Assembly (NCBI GenBank): GCA_004431415.1
Contig: QPMI01000453.1
Location: 248,001 to 312,000 of the forward strand
DNA from: Cyanophora paradoxa
Taxonomy: Eukaryota; Glaucocystophyceae; Cyanophorales; Cyanophoraceae
Length of the DNA: 64,000 nucleotides
Direction: 5' to 3'
Shown here piece after piece: positions 12,678 through 25,000 of this stretch. Made by a program: the position numbers and the translations under genes. The notes beneath the pieces were generated by a model. It did no database searches and was not told the DNA's origin. It worked only from the letters and a program-made list of their open reading frames with translations. Each line of letters starts with the position of its first letter. Position 1 is the stretch's first letter.

Positions 12678-13929
12678 GCGTCAGATCCTCGGCTCAATGT
12701 GTTCACTGCCGCGACCCAACCGGCGCGGCACGCGTACGCGCGCGGGCCGCTGCACTGGCCAAAGTCATCATCGTTCTAGGCCATAATTATATAAACCATC
12801 TTAAAGAGCGATTCCGACGGTCGCTGCATGCAACGGCTGCCGCGCGAATCCAGCGACCGCGCGCGGGCCGGGGCGGCCTGCTGGGTGCTGGCGGGCGTGT
12901 GGCCGGACTGGCCGGTCGTCTCTATGCGCTCCTGATGGCCACGGATGTGCTTGAGGCTTGAGGCTAGATGACTAGCCAGCCGCAAGCTGTATTTTTTGAT
13001 TCATTTCTTGAACTCCATTCATTCTAAAAATCGAACTGATGCTCCCACCGAGTCCACGCGTACGGTGGGCCGTTGCCACCCGTTGGTGGCGACTCCGCGC
13101 GGCCGGCGCCGCGCGCGAGTGCGGGCCCCACTGCTGGGCGGCGCGCGCCGAGCGCTAGGCGCCGCCGCCGCTGGCCATGGGCCGAGCTCGAGGTCCGAGG
13201 TACCCGGTTCGATCGCGAGCGCGCGCGCCTGCCGCAGTTCACTGGGCGACTCGGCGACTCGCCGAGCATCGCGCGGCGCCCGCAAGTTTATTGTGATCAT
13301 GATGTTTTCCTAGGGCTTGAGGGGCCTAGGCCTTGGGTTTGCAATTGGGGGCTCAGCCCTGAAGCTTGCGATCGGCCCCGGCAGATCTAAAGCGCGTTGG
13401 CTTCTTTCTACCATGAATATTAATATTGTTCGATCGTCGCTGCAGAGCTCTCTAGAGCGTCGACGCGCCGCTGCGCCGATCTGTAGAGCTCTGAGATGCC
13501 AACGCATGCGTGAATTATTCCGGTTCGTTCTGGTTCACGATCGCTGCAAATTAAAATCACTGCCCGGCCCACGAGCTCTGCAAAATCACTGCCCGGGCCC
13601 GGCCCACGAGCTCTGCAAAATCACTGCCCGGGCCCGGCCCACGAGCTTTGCAAAATCACTGCCCGGCCCACGAGCTCATGCCAATGCATGCGTGAATTAT
13701 ATATATCCCGTTTCTGGTTCACGAGTGCTGCAAAATCGCTGCCCCGCCCGCGCCCAGCCGCGGGCGGGGCGGCGTCTTCGGGGGCGGGGTCGGCGCCGGA
13801 CCCCCCCGAGGGCCCGGGATTGGCCCCCGGCCCCTGCGGGGCGGAGGCGGCGAAGGAGGAGGAGGACGAGGAGGAGCCCGAGGCGAGGCGATGCGGTCCC
13901 TGGGCCACGGGCCAGGCGAGGCTGCGAAA
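12678..13929. other. Intergenic region between S8 protease (5' side) and SHPRH (3' side)
   Basis: About 1.25 kb with no convincing coding exon. It must contain the promoter of the S8 gene, and possibly an extra 5' exon given that the start is uncertain. It also holds the 3' flank of the SHPRH gene and a nested tandem repeat (13500-13742). A frame at 13621-13908 on the minus strand is open and Ser/Gly/Pro-rich. It could be an alternative last exon of SHPRH, but nothing in it is conserved. Confidence 0.5.
13500..13742. repeat. Nested direct repeat with GC-rich ~35-bp tandem units
   Basis: The outer repeat consists of two copies of a segment with ATGCATGCGTGAATTAT-like sequence and then TGGTTCACGA..GCTGCAAA (13500-13550 and 13682-13735). 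Between them lie about four units of roughly 25-35 bp built from GCAAAATCACTGCCCGG and GGCCCACGAGCTCT. A further partial unit (GCGAAATCACTGCCCGGCC) occurs at about 13924, at the SHPRH stop codon. A related TGGTTCACGAATGCCACAAA sequence lies in the palindrome flanks at about 4248-4278 and 5358-5385. Confidence 0.75.
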
Positions 13930-16900
13930 TCACTGCCCGGCCGTGCACGTTGGCGGGGCGTCGTCGGGGGCGGGGGCTGGGTCGGCCGCGGCCGCGGCCC
14001 CCGGCCCCTGCAGGGCCGAGGAGGAGGCGAGGCGGGCCTGGCGGGCCTCGCGGAGGCGACGGTTGGCCTCGAGGTACGCCTCGTTCAGCAGCGGGCCCGC
14101 CATCTCCTCCGCCCGCCCGCTCAGCCCCACCTCCCGAAGCTTCGAATTCCCCGCCTCCTCCTCGTGATCGGCCGTTCCCGAGGGGCCGGCCTGGGGCTCG
14201 GCCTCGGGCTCGGGCGGCAAAGCCGGGGCCGGGGCCGGGGCGGGTGCGGCGCGGTGCGCTCGGACGGCCGCGATCGCCTCGCGCGCAGCCTCCCGCGCCG
14301 CCCGCAGGTCCTCCCCAAGCTCCGTCTGCGTACCCCCCTCAGCTAAAGGGGCCGGGAGGGGGGGGAGAGGGGTACCTGGAAGAGCTCCATCATGTCGTCC
14401 GGTTCCACCTGCGAACGAAAGCGAACGAAGAAGAAGTCAGATGCGGGGTACTGGTGCGTACGAGTCGGCGGCGTGGCCGGGGCGGGCCTATCGTTCCTAC
14501 AGGATCTAGATCTTGAGCTTTGAGAACTTTCCTAGGGTTTAGGTCTAGATCTAGATTCAGATCTGGACTCGGCGGACCTGCTCGTCGGCGGCGCGGGTGA
14601 GCATCATGGGGTCGCCCCCGGCCTAGGATTTAGGTCTAGATTCAGATCTAGGCTGGGCGGCGTGGGATGCGCAGGGGCGTGCCTGCTCGTCGGCGGCCCT
14701 GCTAAGATGCTAAGGTGCGGGCCCAAGCTCAATGTATTGTTCCTATAGGCGCGTGTGAGCATATTGTACCTGCTCGTCGGCGGCGCGGGTGAGCATGGCG
14801 TCGCCCCCGGCCTCGCCGTCGGCGCCGGGCCCGACGAGGGCGCGCCGGCGCTGCTGCATGGCCAGCACCCGCTCCTCCACCGTCTCCCGCACGATCAGGT
14901 GCGTCACGAACGTCTCCCTCGTCTGCCCGATACGGTGTACCCTGCCCACGGTGCTCAGGTGAGCACAGGATCGGCCTCGGGAGAGACCAGTCTCAGCTTC
15001 TCGGACCGGTTGATGGCCTGGTCCTCTATGGCGGGGTTCAGCGTCGGCTCCATGAGGTAGACGCGCGTCGCCGAGACGAGGGTCAGGCCCTGCGCCCCCT
15101 GCGACATCGAGAGCAGGAACACCTGGAGGGGAGAAGAGTAAGAAGAAGAGGGAGGAGGATGGGGGGGGGGGAGGGAGAGGGAGGCAGGCTGCCTTGACGG
15201 CGGGGTCCGTATGGAACGCGCGGAGGGCGCGGGGAGATAAGAGTTTGGGCCACTGGGGGAGTGGCGGACTCCGGTCCTGGGCGGAGTGGGGGTGGCGGCC
15301 TTATATAGATCTTAGGACCTCCTTGGGTGCTGGCGGGGGTGTGGCTTAGGTGCTGGCGCACGGTCTCAACTCTACCGCCACATCTAAGCCATCTTAGGCT
15401 ATCTATCTATCTCTCGCTCTCACCTTGACGGTGGAGTCGGTGTGGAAGGCGCGGAGGGCGCGGGCGGCGCGCTTCTGCCCGCCCTCCAGCGCCACGTGCC
15501 CGATCCCGTTCACCGTCAGCGCCGTGCTCACGATCCTGCGCGAGCGCGGCGTCAGCAGGAGCGCCGAACGTAGATGAGCGCTGAGCGGAGGGCGAAGCTA
15601 GAGCACGGCATGCAGAGCCGGCGGACGCTCATTCGTCCATGAAGTCAAGCTAGAGCTTAAGAAGCTAAGAGCTAAGAGCTAAGAGCGGAGCGGGGGGGCG
15701 CGCGCGTGGGGCGGGCCGGGGTGGGCGAGGCGGGCCATTGGAAGCTTAAAAGCCCCAGAAGGGAAAGCCATAAAATTCTTAAAAGCTTAGAGCCGGGGCG
15801 GGGGCGGGGCGGGGCGGGGCGGACTTGAGGAGGGGCCGCCACTGGGAGAAGACGAGGCTCTTGGTGCCCGGCTCGCGGGCCGCCACCCACAGCAGGTGCC
15901 GCACCAGCGCCGAGACCTGCGGAGGAGGAAAAGAAGAAGAGGTTAGAACAAGAAGTCAACTTCTTGTTATTAGAAGCTAGAAGTTAACTTCTTCGTTATC
16001 CTCTAACTTCATATTCTTAGAAGTTAGAGGATAAGGAAGGGAGAGGTGGAGGAGGCGGAGGAGGGGAAGGGCCTTGGTGCCGAAGCTGCCTTCAAGGTCT
16101 CAATTAAAAGTCGGACTTAAAGTCTTAATTAAGGTCGGTCTTAAAGTCTTAACTAAAGGTCGATCTTGAAGTCTTAATTAAAGGTCGGTGGGGAGGGCGG
16201 GCGCGCCTTGGTGCCGAAGCTGCCCTTGACGGTGATCTTGTCCATGCCCTCCGGCATCCCGTCCGCCCCCTCACTGGTGATGACCCCGCTCGGGTGAGTA
16301 TGAGCAGGGGAAGAAGAGGCTCAGGCGAGGCGGCGGGGGCGCACAGCTTAAGTTTCAAGCTTAAGCTATTTGAGCTTTTGATACTGCTAGGCGGGGGGCG
16401 GCGGAGGCGGGCGGCGGGGGCGCACGAGGCGGGGGCGTTGAAGCCGCCGGAGGTGAGGGGCACGCGGTACATCCCCTCCTGGGGAAGAAAGGGGGGAATC
16501 AGATCCCTCGCGGACATCACGCACGCCGAGCAGAATCAGGAATCAGATCAGGTCCCTCGCGGGCATGGCGTGGCGGGCGCGGCGGGGGCGCTGGCTAGCC
16601 AGGCGGCGGCGCCCGCCCCCCCCGGGCCCGTGGGGCGCCCGTACCTTGGTGACGCGGTCGCGGCAGATGGCGCAGGCGGAGCGGTGCCGCACCAGCGCCC
16701 CCGCGCACGCCATGCAGTAGATGTGCCCGCACTGCAACGCGGCCCCGTGAGAACGCGGGGGAGGAGAGGGCGCTGGGCTGCCTCAATGAGCAATCTAGAT
16801 CTAGAGCGCCCAAACTAGTTATATAACGAGATCGCCCGCCCGCGCTTCAGAGAGAGCGAGGGAAGAGGGCCACAGCTAGTCTGGCTTATAGCGCTTGAGC

Positions 16901-19900
16901 CGCAGAGCGCTTCAGCTCGCCTTGGTCATGACGGCCTCGTCGATGGCCTCGTGGCAGACCGGGCACTCCGAGGCCTGCCGAGGAGCCCCGTCAGACCAGG
17001 AAGCCCTAGAGTCCTCTAAGCTCTGGCTAGGCCATAGACAGCAGGGAGTGTCCGCGCGACTCTAGTTTCAGATCCCAGGCAGACGCGGGCAGCAACAGCG
17101 CGGGGAACAGGCCTGGCGAAATCGAAAGGACCCGCAGGGCTAGCGTCCAGCGAACAGCGGCGCGCGCATCGGAAAGACCGACTGACCTGCTCCCCGGAGC
17201 CGGCCTGGCGGGCCTTGGCCTCCTCGAGCTGCGCCTCGAGGAACTGCTGCCGGCGCCGCTTGCCCACCGCCTCCCGCTCGAGCCGCGCCACCTTGGGCGA
17301 GGGTGAGTGAGGGGCGGCCCGGAGGGGGCGGGCGGGCGGCCCGGGCCCAGGGCGTGAGAGCTCCTTGACAGCTTAACAGCTTCAAAGCTTCAAAGCTTAA
17401 AAGCGTTCTTAGGTTGCCCGGGCCGGGGCGAGGGTGCCTCGCATATAATATGAGGGGGCGGGCGGTCCGGGCCCGGGGCGGGGGGGCGCGGGCACCTCCG
17501 CCTCCAGCTGGGCCTCCTCCTCCCGCAGCGCGGCGGCCCCTGGAGGGAGAGGGAGGGTGGGGGTCAGAGAGAGCGGTAGATAGATAAATTAAGATTCGAT
17601 CCGGGGGCGGGCGGGCGCGCGGCCGCACGCTCGCGCTCGACGCGGGATACATAGATACATAGATAGATTAGATAGATAAGATTCGATTGAGAGTAAGGAG
17701 GACGGCGGATAGAAAGATAAATAGATGGATTAAGATTAAAGGCGGGCGGGGGGGCGCAGTTAGAAAGTTAGTTAGTTTAAGATTAAGTTAAGATTAAGTT
17801 AGTTAAGACGATTAAGATTAAGATTAAGATTAAGATTAAGGGCGCACGCTCGCGCTCGACGCGGGCATCCTCCTCGCGCGCGAAGGCCTCGGCCCGCTCC
17901 CGCCGCCCCGCCTCCGCCAGCGCCGCCGCCACCGCCTCCAGCGGCGAGGCGGAGGAGGAGGGGGGCGGGGGGTACGCGGCCTCGTCGGGGCCCCCCAGGG
18001 GCTCGGGCCAGGTCACCTCGTCCTCCTCGTACCCCTCCGCAGGTGGGGACGGCGCCGCCTCGGCCCCGGCCCCGGCGCCGGACTCGGCAGCAGCGCCGGC
18101 TCCGGCCTCGGCGCGCTGGAGGGCGAGTGCGGGCGCCTCCCGCGTGCCGGCGGCGCGCGCCTGCGCCGGATCCGAGGTGAGAAGCGCAACGAGACGGAAG
18201 GAGCGGCAGCGCGATGCACGGGCCTATCGCTCAAGTTATGCTCTCTTATCGCTGGCGGCCATGGCGGCGGCGACGGGCGCGTGGAACTTAAGACAGACTT
18301 TAGCTCAGGGTTTATTCATTGAGTTTATGTGGTCCATGGTTTTATCTCTAACGCTTAAGCTATGTTGCCTAAGCTCTGCTCTCGGACCTGGGCGGCCATG
18401 GCGGCGGCGACGGGCCCGTGGAACTCCTCGAAGCGCGGCCGCCGCGTCGCCGCCTCGAGCTCCCCCGTCGCCCGCTCCATGTCGTGCACCGCCTGCCGTC
18501 CAAACGCGAGATGTAGTTAGTTCCTGTTAGAGATCTCGGTCTAGCCAGAGACTCTTATAAGATCTGCTCTACATGTAATGAAAGGCGGACCTTTGCGACC
18601 TCGCGGGCGGCTCGCTCCTCGTCGCGGAGGAGCCGCACGAAGCGGAGCCGGCGCGCCACGCGCAGGTGCAGCGCCTCCAGCGGGTCCGAGCCGCCCCCGG
18701 CCCCGCCCGCCCCGCCCCGCACCGCCGCCGCCGCCGCCGCCGCCAGCGCCTGTGAAGAACAATGCGTGAGCGAGATCAAGATTAAGATAAGTCTGACGAT
18801 TAAGATGAAGCAATAAGGAGCCGAATGGACTAGGTCTCAAGCAAGATCTCTAGCCTCAATCTATTTTGAGCACCTGGCGGAGCTCGGCGAGCGGGGATGG
18901 ACCGGAGCCCTGCCCCCCCTCGAGGTCCCCCGCCAGCTCCTCCCCGGCCTCCTCCTGCGCCGCCTTCTCCGTCCTCTTCTGCAGCGGTAAAGTAAGGAGA
19001 GGGTGGCAGGGCAGGGCAGAGCACTAGGCGAGGGCAATGGACTATGTGGCAGGGCAGAGCACTAGGCGAGCCCGAAGAATCGAGCAGTGCGCAGCGCAGC
19101 GCGCAGCGGTAAAGTAAGGAGAGAGTGGCAGGGCAGAGCACAGCACTAGGCGAGCTCGATTCTTAAGGAGAGAGTGACAAGGCAGAGCACTAGGCAAGCC
19201 CGAAGAATCGAGCAGTGCAGTGTCCCCTTCTGACCATCCCGGGGGCGTAGCGCGGGCGCGCACGGACCTGCAGCTTCTTGGCGGCTTTCTGCAAGGACCG
19301 CAGCTCGCGCTCCAGGAGGGCGCCTACGCGGGACTCCGGGTGCTCCGGGAGGGCCTCGGCGCCCCGCGAGGCGGTCCCGCCTTTCTTCTTCTTTGTCTTC
19401 TGATCCTGTTGCGGCACGAGCATCGCCGCCCGCGCCGCCGCCGCCGACTCGGACGTCACCGCCGCCTTCTCCTTCGCCTTGGCCTTGGCCGTCGGCGCGG
19501 CGCCGGCCTCGGGCCCCGCCGCGCCGGCGCCGCCTTTCCTCCGCTTGTTGCCCTTGCGGGGCGTGCCCCAGTCCTTGCGCCGCCGCTTGCCTTTAACGCC
19601 GGCGCCGCCGGGGCCGCCGGCCGCCCCCGCCGCGCCTTCCACCTCCATTGCGTCCAGCGCGTCCTCTTCCTCAGAGCGACGCCCGCGCTCCTCCTCCTCC
19701 TCCTCCTCTTCTTCTTCCTCCTCTTCCTCCTGCTTTACCTCGGCCTTCGGCGGTGCTGCTGCCGCCGCAGCCGCTGCCGCCGCGGGCTCCGCCGGATCGG
19801 ACGGCTCGGCTGCCGCTGCAGGGGCCGGCGCCGGCGAGGCGGCGGGCGCGGCCGCGCCGTGTCTCCGCACCAGCTCTGCTATCAGAGCGTCCCTCCGCAT

Positions 19901-21997
19901 CGCCTGCGCGGGATCGAGGCCGCTCAGCTTCGATCGCGAAACGCGTAGAATCTATCTGTCTCAGGTGAGCGCACTGCCGAGAACCATGTGCAAGGGGGCG
20001 CCCCCGAGGCCGTCGAGGGGCGGGCGGGCCCGAGCGGCACTGTCTTCAGCGCTCCCGAGCGAAGCCGCACGGGCCGTGGGCCGCCGCTAGACAAAGGAGG
20101 AGCCCCCGCCTCGCGCTTCACGCGGCGCGCGGCCGCCCACTCGCGCTCCGGCTGCGATCTGAGGCCGGCCAGGGCCGCCCGCAGCGCCAGCGCCGCCTCC
20201 CGCCGGGCCGCGATCGCCCCGTCCGGCTCCGGGCGGTTCCGCCCCTGCACGACCTCCACGTACATGATCCCGATCCGGCGCTGCGGAAGCCAGGCTTAGC
20301 TTTGAAATTAAAGAAACTAGTTTAGCTTAGCTTAGATAAGCTTAGCTCAGCTAAGGAGGGCGGGGCGCGGAGCGTTGAAAGCTAAAACCCTTAAGCTTCT
20401 TAAGAGCATAGTATGTAGCGTAGTATATAGCGAAGCTTAGCTTAGTACGCAGCTTGGCTTAGATAAGCTGAGCCTAGCTATAAGCTTAGGTTAGCTTAGC
20501 TTAGCTTAGCTTGGCTTGGCTTAAACCCTTCAGCTTCCATTTGAGCATCAAGTTAGCTAAGCTCAGCTTAGTTTAGGAGGGCGGGGCGCGGAGCGCTGAA
20601 AGCCAAAGCCAAAGCCTAGCTCTAAACCTATAATTCGCAACCCGCGCGCACCCCGGGGGCGCGGAGGACGTCGCCGAGGGCCTCGGCGGCCCCCGCGAGG
20701 GCGAACGAGAGGCGCGCGGCCGGCGAGACGAGCTCGGGGGGCCACCGCGGGCCCTCCTCCTCATCCAGCGGGGCCGGGGCCGGGGCCGAAGAGGGCCCCG
20801 CCCCGCCCGGCTCAGGTGCAGACGAAGAGGAAGAGGCGGAGGCTTCGCCGGGCCCGTGGGCGGCGCGGAGGTCGAAGCCGGCGCGGCGCCCGACCTCCGC
20901 GAGGAGCCGGTCCCGCCGGTACCGCTGCCCCGCCGCCAGCGCCGCCTGTCGCCGCTCCACGAGGCCCTGGGGGTACGCCGGGGTCGGAAAGGGGGGGGGG
21001 GGGGGGGGGGGGGGGGGGAGGGCAGCACAGCCAAGCGCTTCTAGGCGCTAGGAAGCTAGGATCTTAAATCAATGCGGCTAAGCTGAGGTTCTTCGATGTT
21101 TTTAAGATGCAAAGACCCGAATGCGGATCTGCAGGTTCTAAGGCTTAGACCCTCTTGTTCTTAAGATGCGAAGGCCCACGATGCTGTTCGCAAGCCCCTC
21201 GAACGGACGGACCTGCAGGTTCTCGGGGCCCCGCGCCAGCTCGCCCCTGTACGGGTGCGCCTCCCGCCACCGCGGCGGCCGCCGCTCCCCGGGGGCCAGC
21301 CCCGTCGCCAGCGGCTTGAAGAGGGACGGGCCCGCCTGCGATCGCGAAACGGAAGCAGAGAAACGCAGAGTGAGCTACGGCGTAGAAAGCTGTGCAGTCA
21401 TATAATTAAGTTAGGTAGCTCACGGGTGCCCAGTGGCCGTGGTTGCCGCCGCGGGTCGAGGCGCCCCCGCCGGCCTCGAAGCGCGCGAGCTGCCGCTTGG
21501 CGTCGCGCAGCTCGATCACGGCCCGCACGTCCGCCCGCTGCTTCGTCAGCAGCGCCTGTGCGACGGAAAGAAGGGGAATAGATGAGTCGAGAAGTTAGAA
21601 GAAGATGTGAAGGTGGAAGTTTATATTGACGGTTTGGAAGTAGATTCGCTTGGGAAGGGGCGCGCGCACGATCTGGCGGGCGGAGCCGCCCTCTGTTCTA
21701 CGTTAATGTGATTCTACGTTATAGTTCTTGTTATAGCTCGTGCGCCCCTCCGCTCTATGTAATTCTATGTTATGGTTCTAGTGTGTATGGTTCTAGTGCG
21801 TTCTCCGCTCTATGTAATTCTATGTTATGTTATGTTATGTTATGGTTAGAAGCTTGCAGGGGCGGGCGCACGATGTGGCGGGCGGTGCGCCGGTCGAGCT
21901 CGGGGTCCCAGAAGACCCGCTGCGCCCCCTGCCCCTGCCCCCGGCCCTCAGCGGAGCCGAGGCCGAGCGCGCCGGGCGCAGCGGAGCGGAGCCCGGA

Positions 21998-22029
<32 letters not shown>

Positions 22030-25000
22030 GGAAGGGGCTAGTGGGGGTAGGTGCCGTAGGCAAGCTAGTATATTCAGCCACCTAGGGAGGTAGCGGAGAC
22101 TGTACCGCGGTTTTACTGAATATACGAGGCTTAAGCTAATCTTTATAACGCTTAAAGCCTTTAAGCTTAAGCTTTAGCTAATAAAGCTTAATGAAGCGTA
22201 CCTCCTCGAAGTCGCCCGGGGCGCCCCCCGCGCGCCACTTGGCCTCGGCGTCGCGGTGGGCGGCCCACACGCCCGCCTCCCACGCCCCGAAGAACTCCTC
22301 GGAGGAGGCGGCGGGGCCGCCGGCGTGGAGGCCGGCCCGCCGCCGCTTCTCCTCCGCCGCACGCCGCCGCTCCTCAGCCCGCGTCTGCGACCACCCGCCC
22401 GCAGCCAGCTCAGACAAGCGAGCTCAGGGACAGGTATTGCGCCAGAGCTCGTGTCAGAGCTTATAGAGGTCTTATATAGTTAGTAGTGCCAATATTTAGG
22501 CCTTATATATCGCAGGGCTCTCGTAGCGCCAACATTTAGGTCTTATATATCGCAGCGCGAGCTCTTTCTAAAGAGCCGGGCCAATGTAAGAGCGGACCTG
22601 CGCGGCGCGGAGCTTCTCGAGGAGGTCGTCGCGCTTCTCCTGCACGGCGGCCAGGCACCGCGCCGCCGCCTCCTCCCTGCGAACGACGGTGAGAAGCTTA
22701 AGAGCCGAACAGAGCCTCCGAACAGAGCCGAACAGAGCAGCGCGGTGTAGGCCGGGCGGATGGGCGGGGGGGCGGGGCGGTGCGGGCGGACCTGCCGCGG
22801 GCCTTGTAGAGCACGTGGAGGTTGTGCGCCGTGTTCAACTCCACCGAGCGCCACTGGCGGTCCGTGTCAGAGGGACGGCTAATAGAGGGGACGCATAAAT
22901 AGATATGGCAGAGAACAGCTGCAGAGGGAGATATAGACATAGATTTTAGAAGATAAAGCACATAGTAGACTGTTAGATAGATAGATAGATAGATAGATAT
23001 CGCAGGGCGGCGGCGCGGGTCAAGATAGAGCACACAGATAGATAGATAGATAGATATGCTTCGGTACACAGATCTAATTATTCCAGCTCTCCGATGCGTC
23101 GGGCGGACGGACCTGGCGCAGGGCGGCGGGGGCCGTCTCGATCATCCGCTCCTCCTCCGTCCCCTCCAGCACCTGCGCGCGGGGCGCGGCGTCGGCGTCG
23201 GCATCGAGCGCGGCGCAGAAGTGCGGGCGGGGCGCGGCGTCGAACTAGGCGGGACTAGCACTGCCAAAGGGAACCACGGAGCACCAGCCGCGCTCTCTAG
23301 AACGAGCCGGGGCGGGGCGGGGCGGGGCGGGGCGGGTCGGGGCGGGGCGGGTGGACCTTGGCGATGCCGCTGTTCTCGATCTCGTAGGCGCGCTCGTAGA
23401 TGGCGATCGCCGCGTCCTCCGCCGCCGGGTCCCCGGGGTGCCGCGCGAGCTGGGACGCGAGGGTGAGGGGCGGCCCGGAGGGAGCGGGCGGACCGGTGGA
23501 AAGGGCACGTCGCGCGAAGCTAGACAAGTACTAGAACTACTGCTAGTGGGCGCAGAGATCGATGGGTTCTTATCAAGCCCGATCCTAGGGCGCATCGCGC
23601 GGCGCTAAAACTCGTAGGCGGAGGGGCGCTAGATCAAGGCCCGTGGGCTGGGGGGCGGGCGGGCGGGCGGGCGGGTGGGCACCTTGATGGCGGCGCGGGC
23701 GTTGAGGGCCCGGCAGAGCTCGCGCTCCAGCGCCTGCAACTCCTGCGCGCGCGGCCCGGCCCGCGTGAGGCAGGGGCGAGCGCGATGGAGAGCGGTTCGG
23801 GGGAGTGGGGGCGGAGTCCGGCGTTCGGCGTTGAAGTTGTAATGCAACGGAGGCCTAGGACCGCAATGCAACGGGAGCCTTTTAAAAGCCCTAACTCGCT
23901 TATATGATCTTGATAGACTCTTCTTAACGGATCGCGGACCTGGCCGACGGCGTCCATGATGCGGCGCATGACCTCGTCCATGGAGACGAAGCCGCCCGTC
24001 TCCAGCTGCAGGTCCGTCTGCTGCTCCTTCTTCCACTGCCGCGTCAGCTGCGGGTGGCAGCACGCCTGCAGCGGAGGAGCGGGGCGGAGTAAGCGGAGCG
24101 GATCGGAGTCAGCGGAGTCAGCGGATCTAAACAGCGACGACGCGCCCCCTGATCTAAGGATCTAATGCTAGATCTACATCTAGATCAGTCAGGAGTCAGC
24201 GCATCGTCACTGCTTAAAGGGCGTTTTCGATTGCGCCGCGCACCTGCCGAAGGGACAGGAGCAGGGACGACGCCGACTCGATCTGGCCGCCGGGGCCCTC
24301 GCCCCCCGCCCCGCCGGCGCCCCCCCGCCCGCGCCGCCGCCACGCCGCCGCCGAGCCGGGGCCCAGCAGGGACATCGAGGGCCCCTGGGCGCCCGGCGGG
24401 GCGTACGCGGGCGCGGCGACGCCGTCCGCGTCGGGGCCCTCGGCGGCCGCCTCGCGGGCCATGGCGACCTGGACGGTCGAGGAGATTAGAGTGGAGGCCC
24501 TATGGGGAGTGGCGGCCACTGGGGACGGAGATAAGGGTCGAGGCTCTATGAGAGAGCGCGAGGCCCTATGACTCCTGGGCGGAGTGGCGGCCTCCTATCT
24601 TAGGACGTCTTCGAGCCCCGCTGAGCACTTAGGACGTCTTCGACGTCGGCGGAGTGGCTGTGGCCTTCTATCCTATAGCTAGGACCTGGGCGGAGTGGCG
24701 GCCTCCTATCTTAGGACGTCTTCGAGCCCCGCTAGGAGGTTAGGAGGTTAGGGTTGAGACCCTCTGAGGTTAGGGTTGAGGCCCTATGGGGAGTGGCGGT
24801 GGCCTTCTATCTTAGAACGCCCTCCTGGGCGGAGTGTCGCGGCGGCCTTCTATCTTAGGACGGCCTTCTATCGAGACGGCCTCGGAGGTTAGGGTGGAGG
24901 CCCTATGGAGTGGCGGTCACTGGGGACGCCTGGTCGAGGCCCTATGGGGAGTCGAGGCCCTAGGGTCGAGGCTCTATGAAAGAACGCGGGGCGGACTCCT

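Noticed and set aside
17811-17840. GATTAA hexamer run as interstitial telomere repeat
   Set aside because: Not a known telomere unit, only about five copies, and embedded in a SHPRH intron with other GATA-type repeats.
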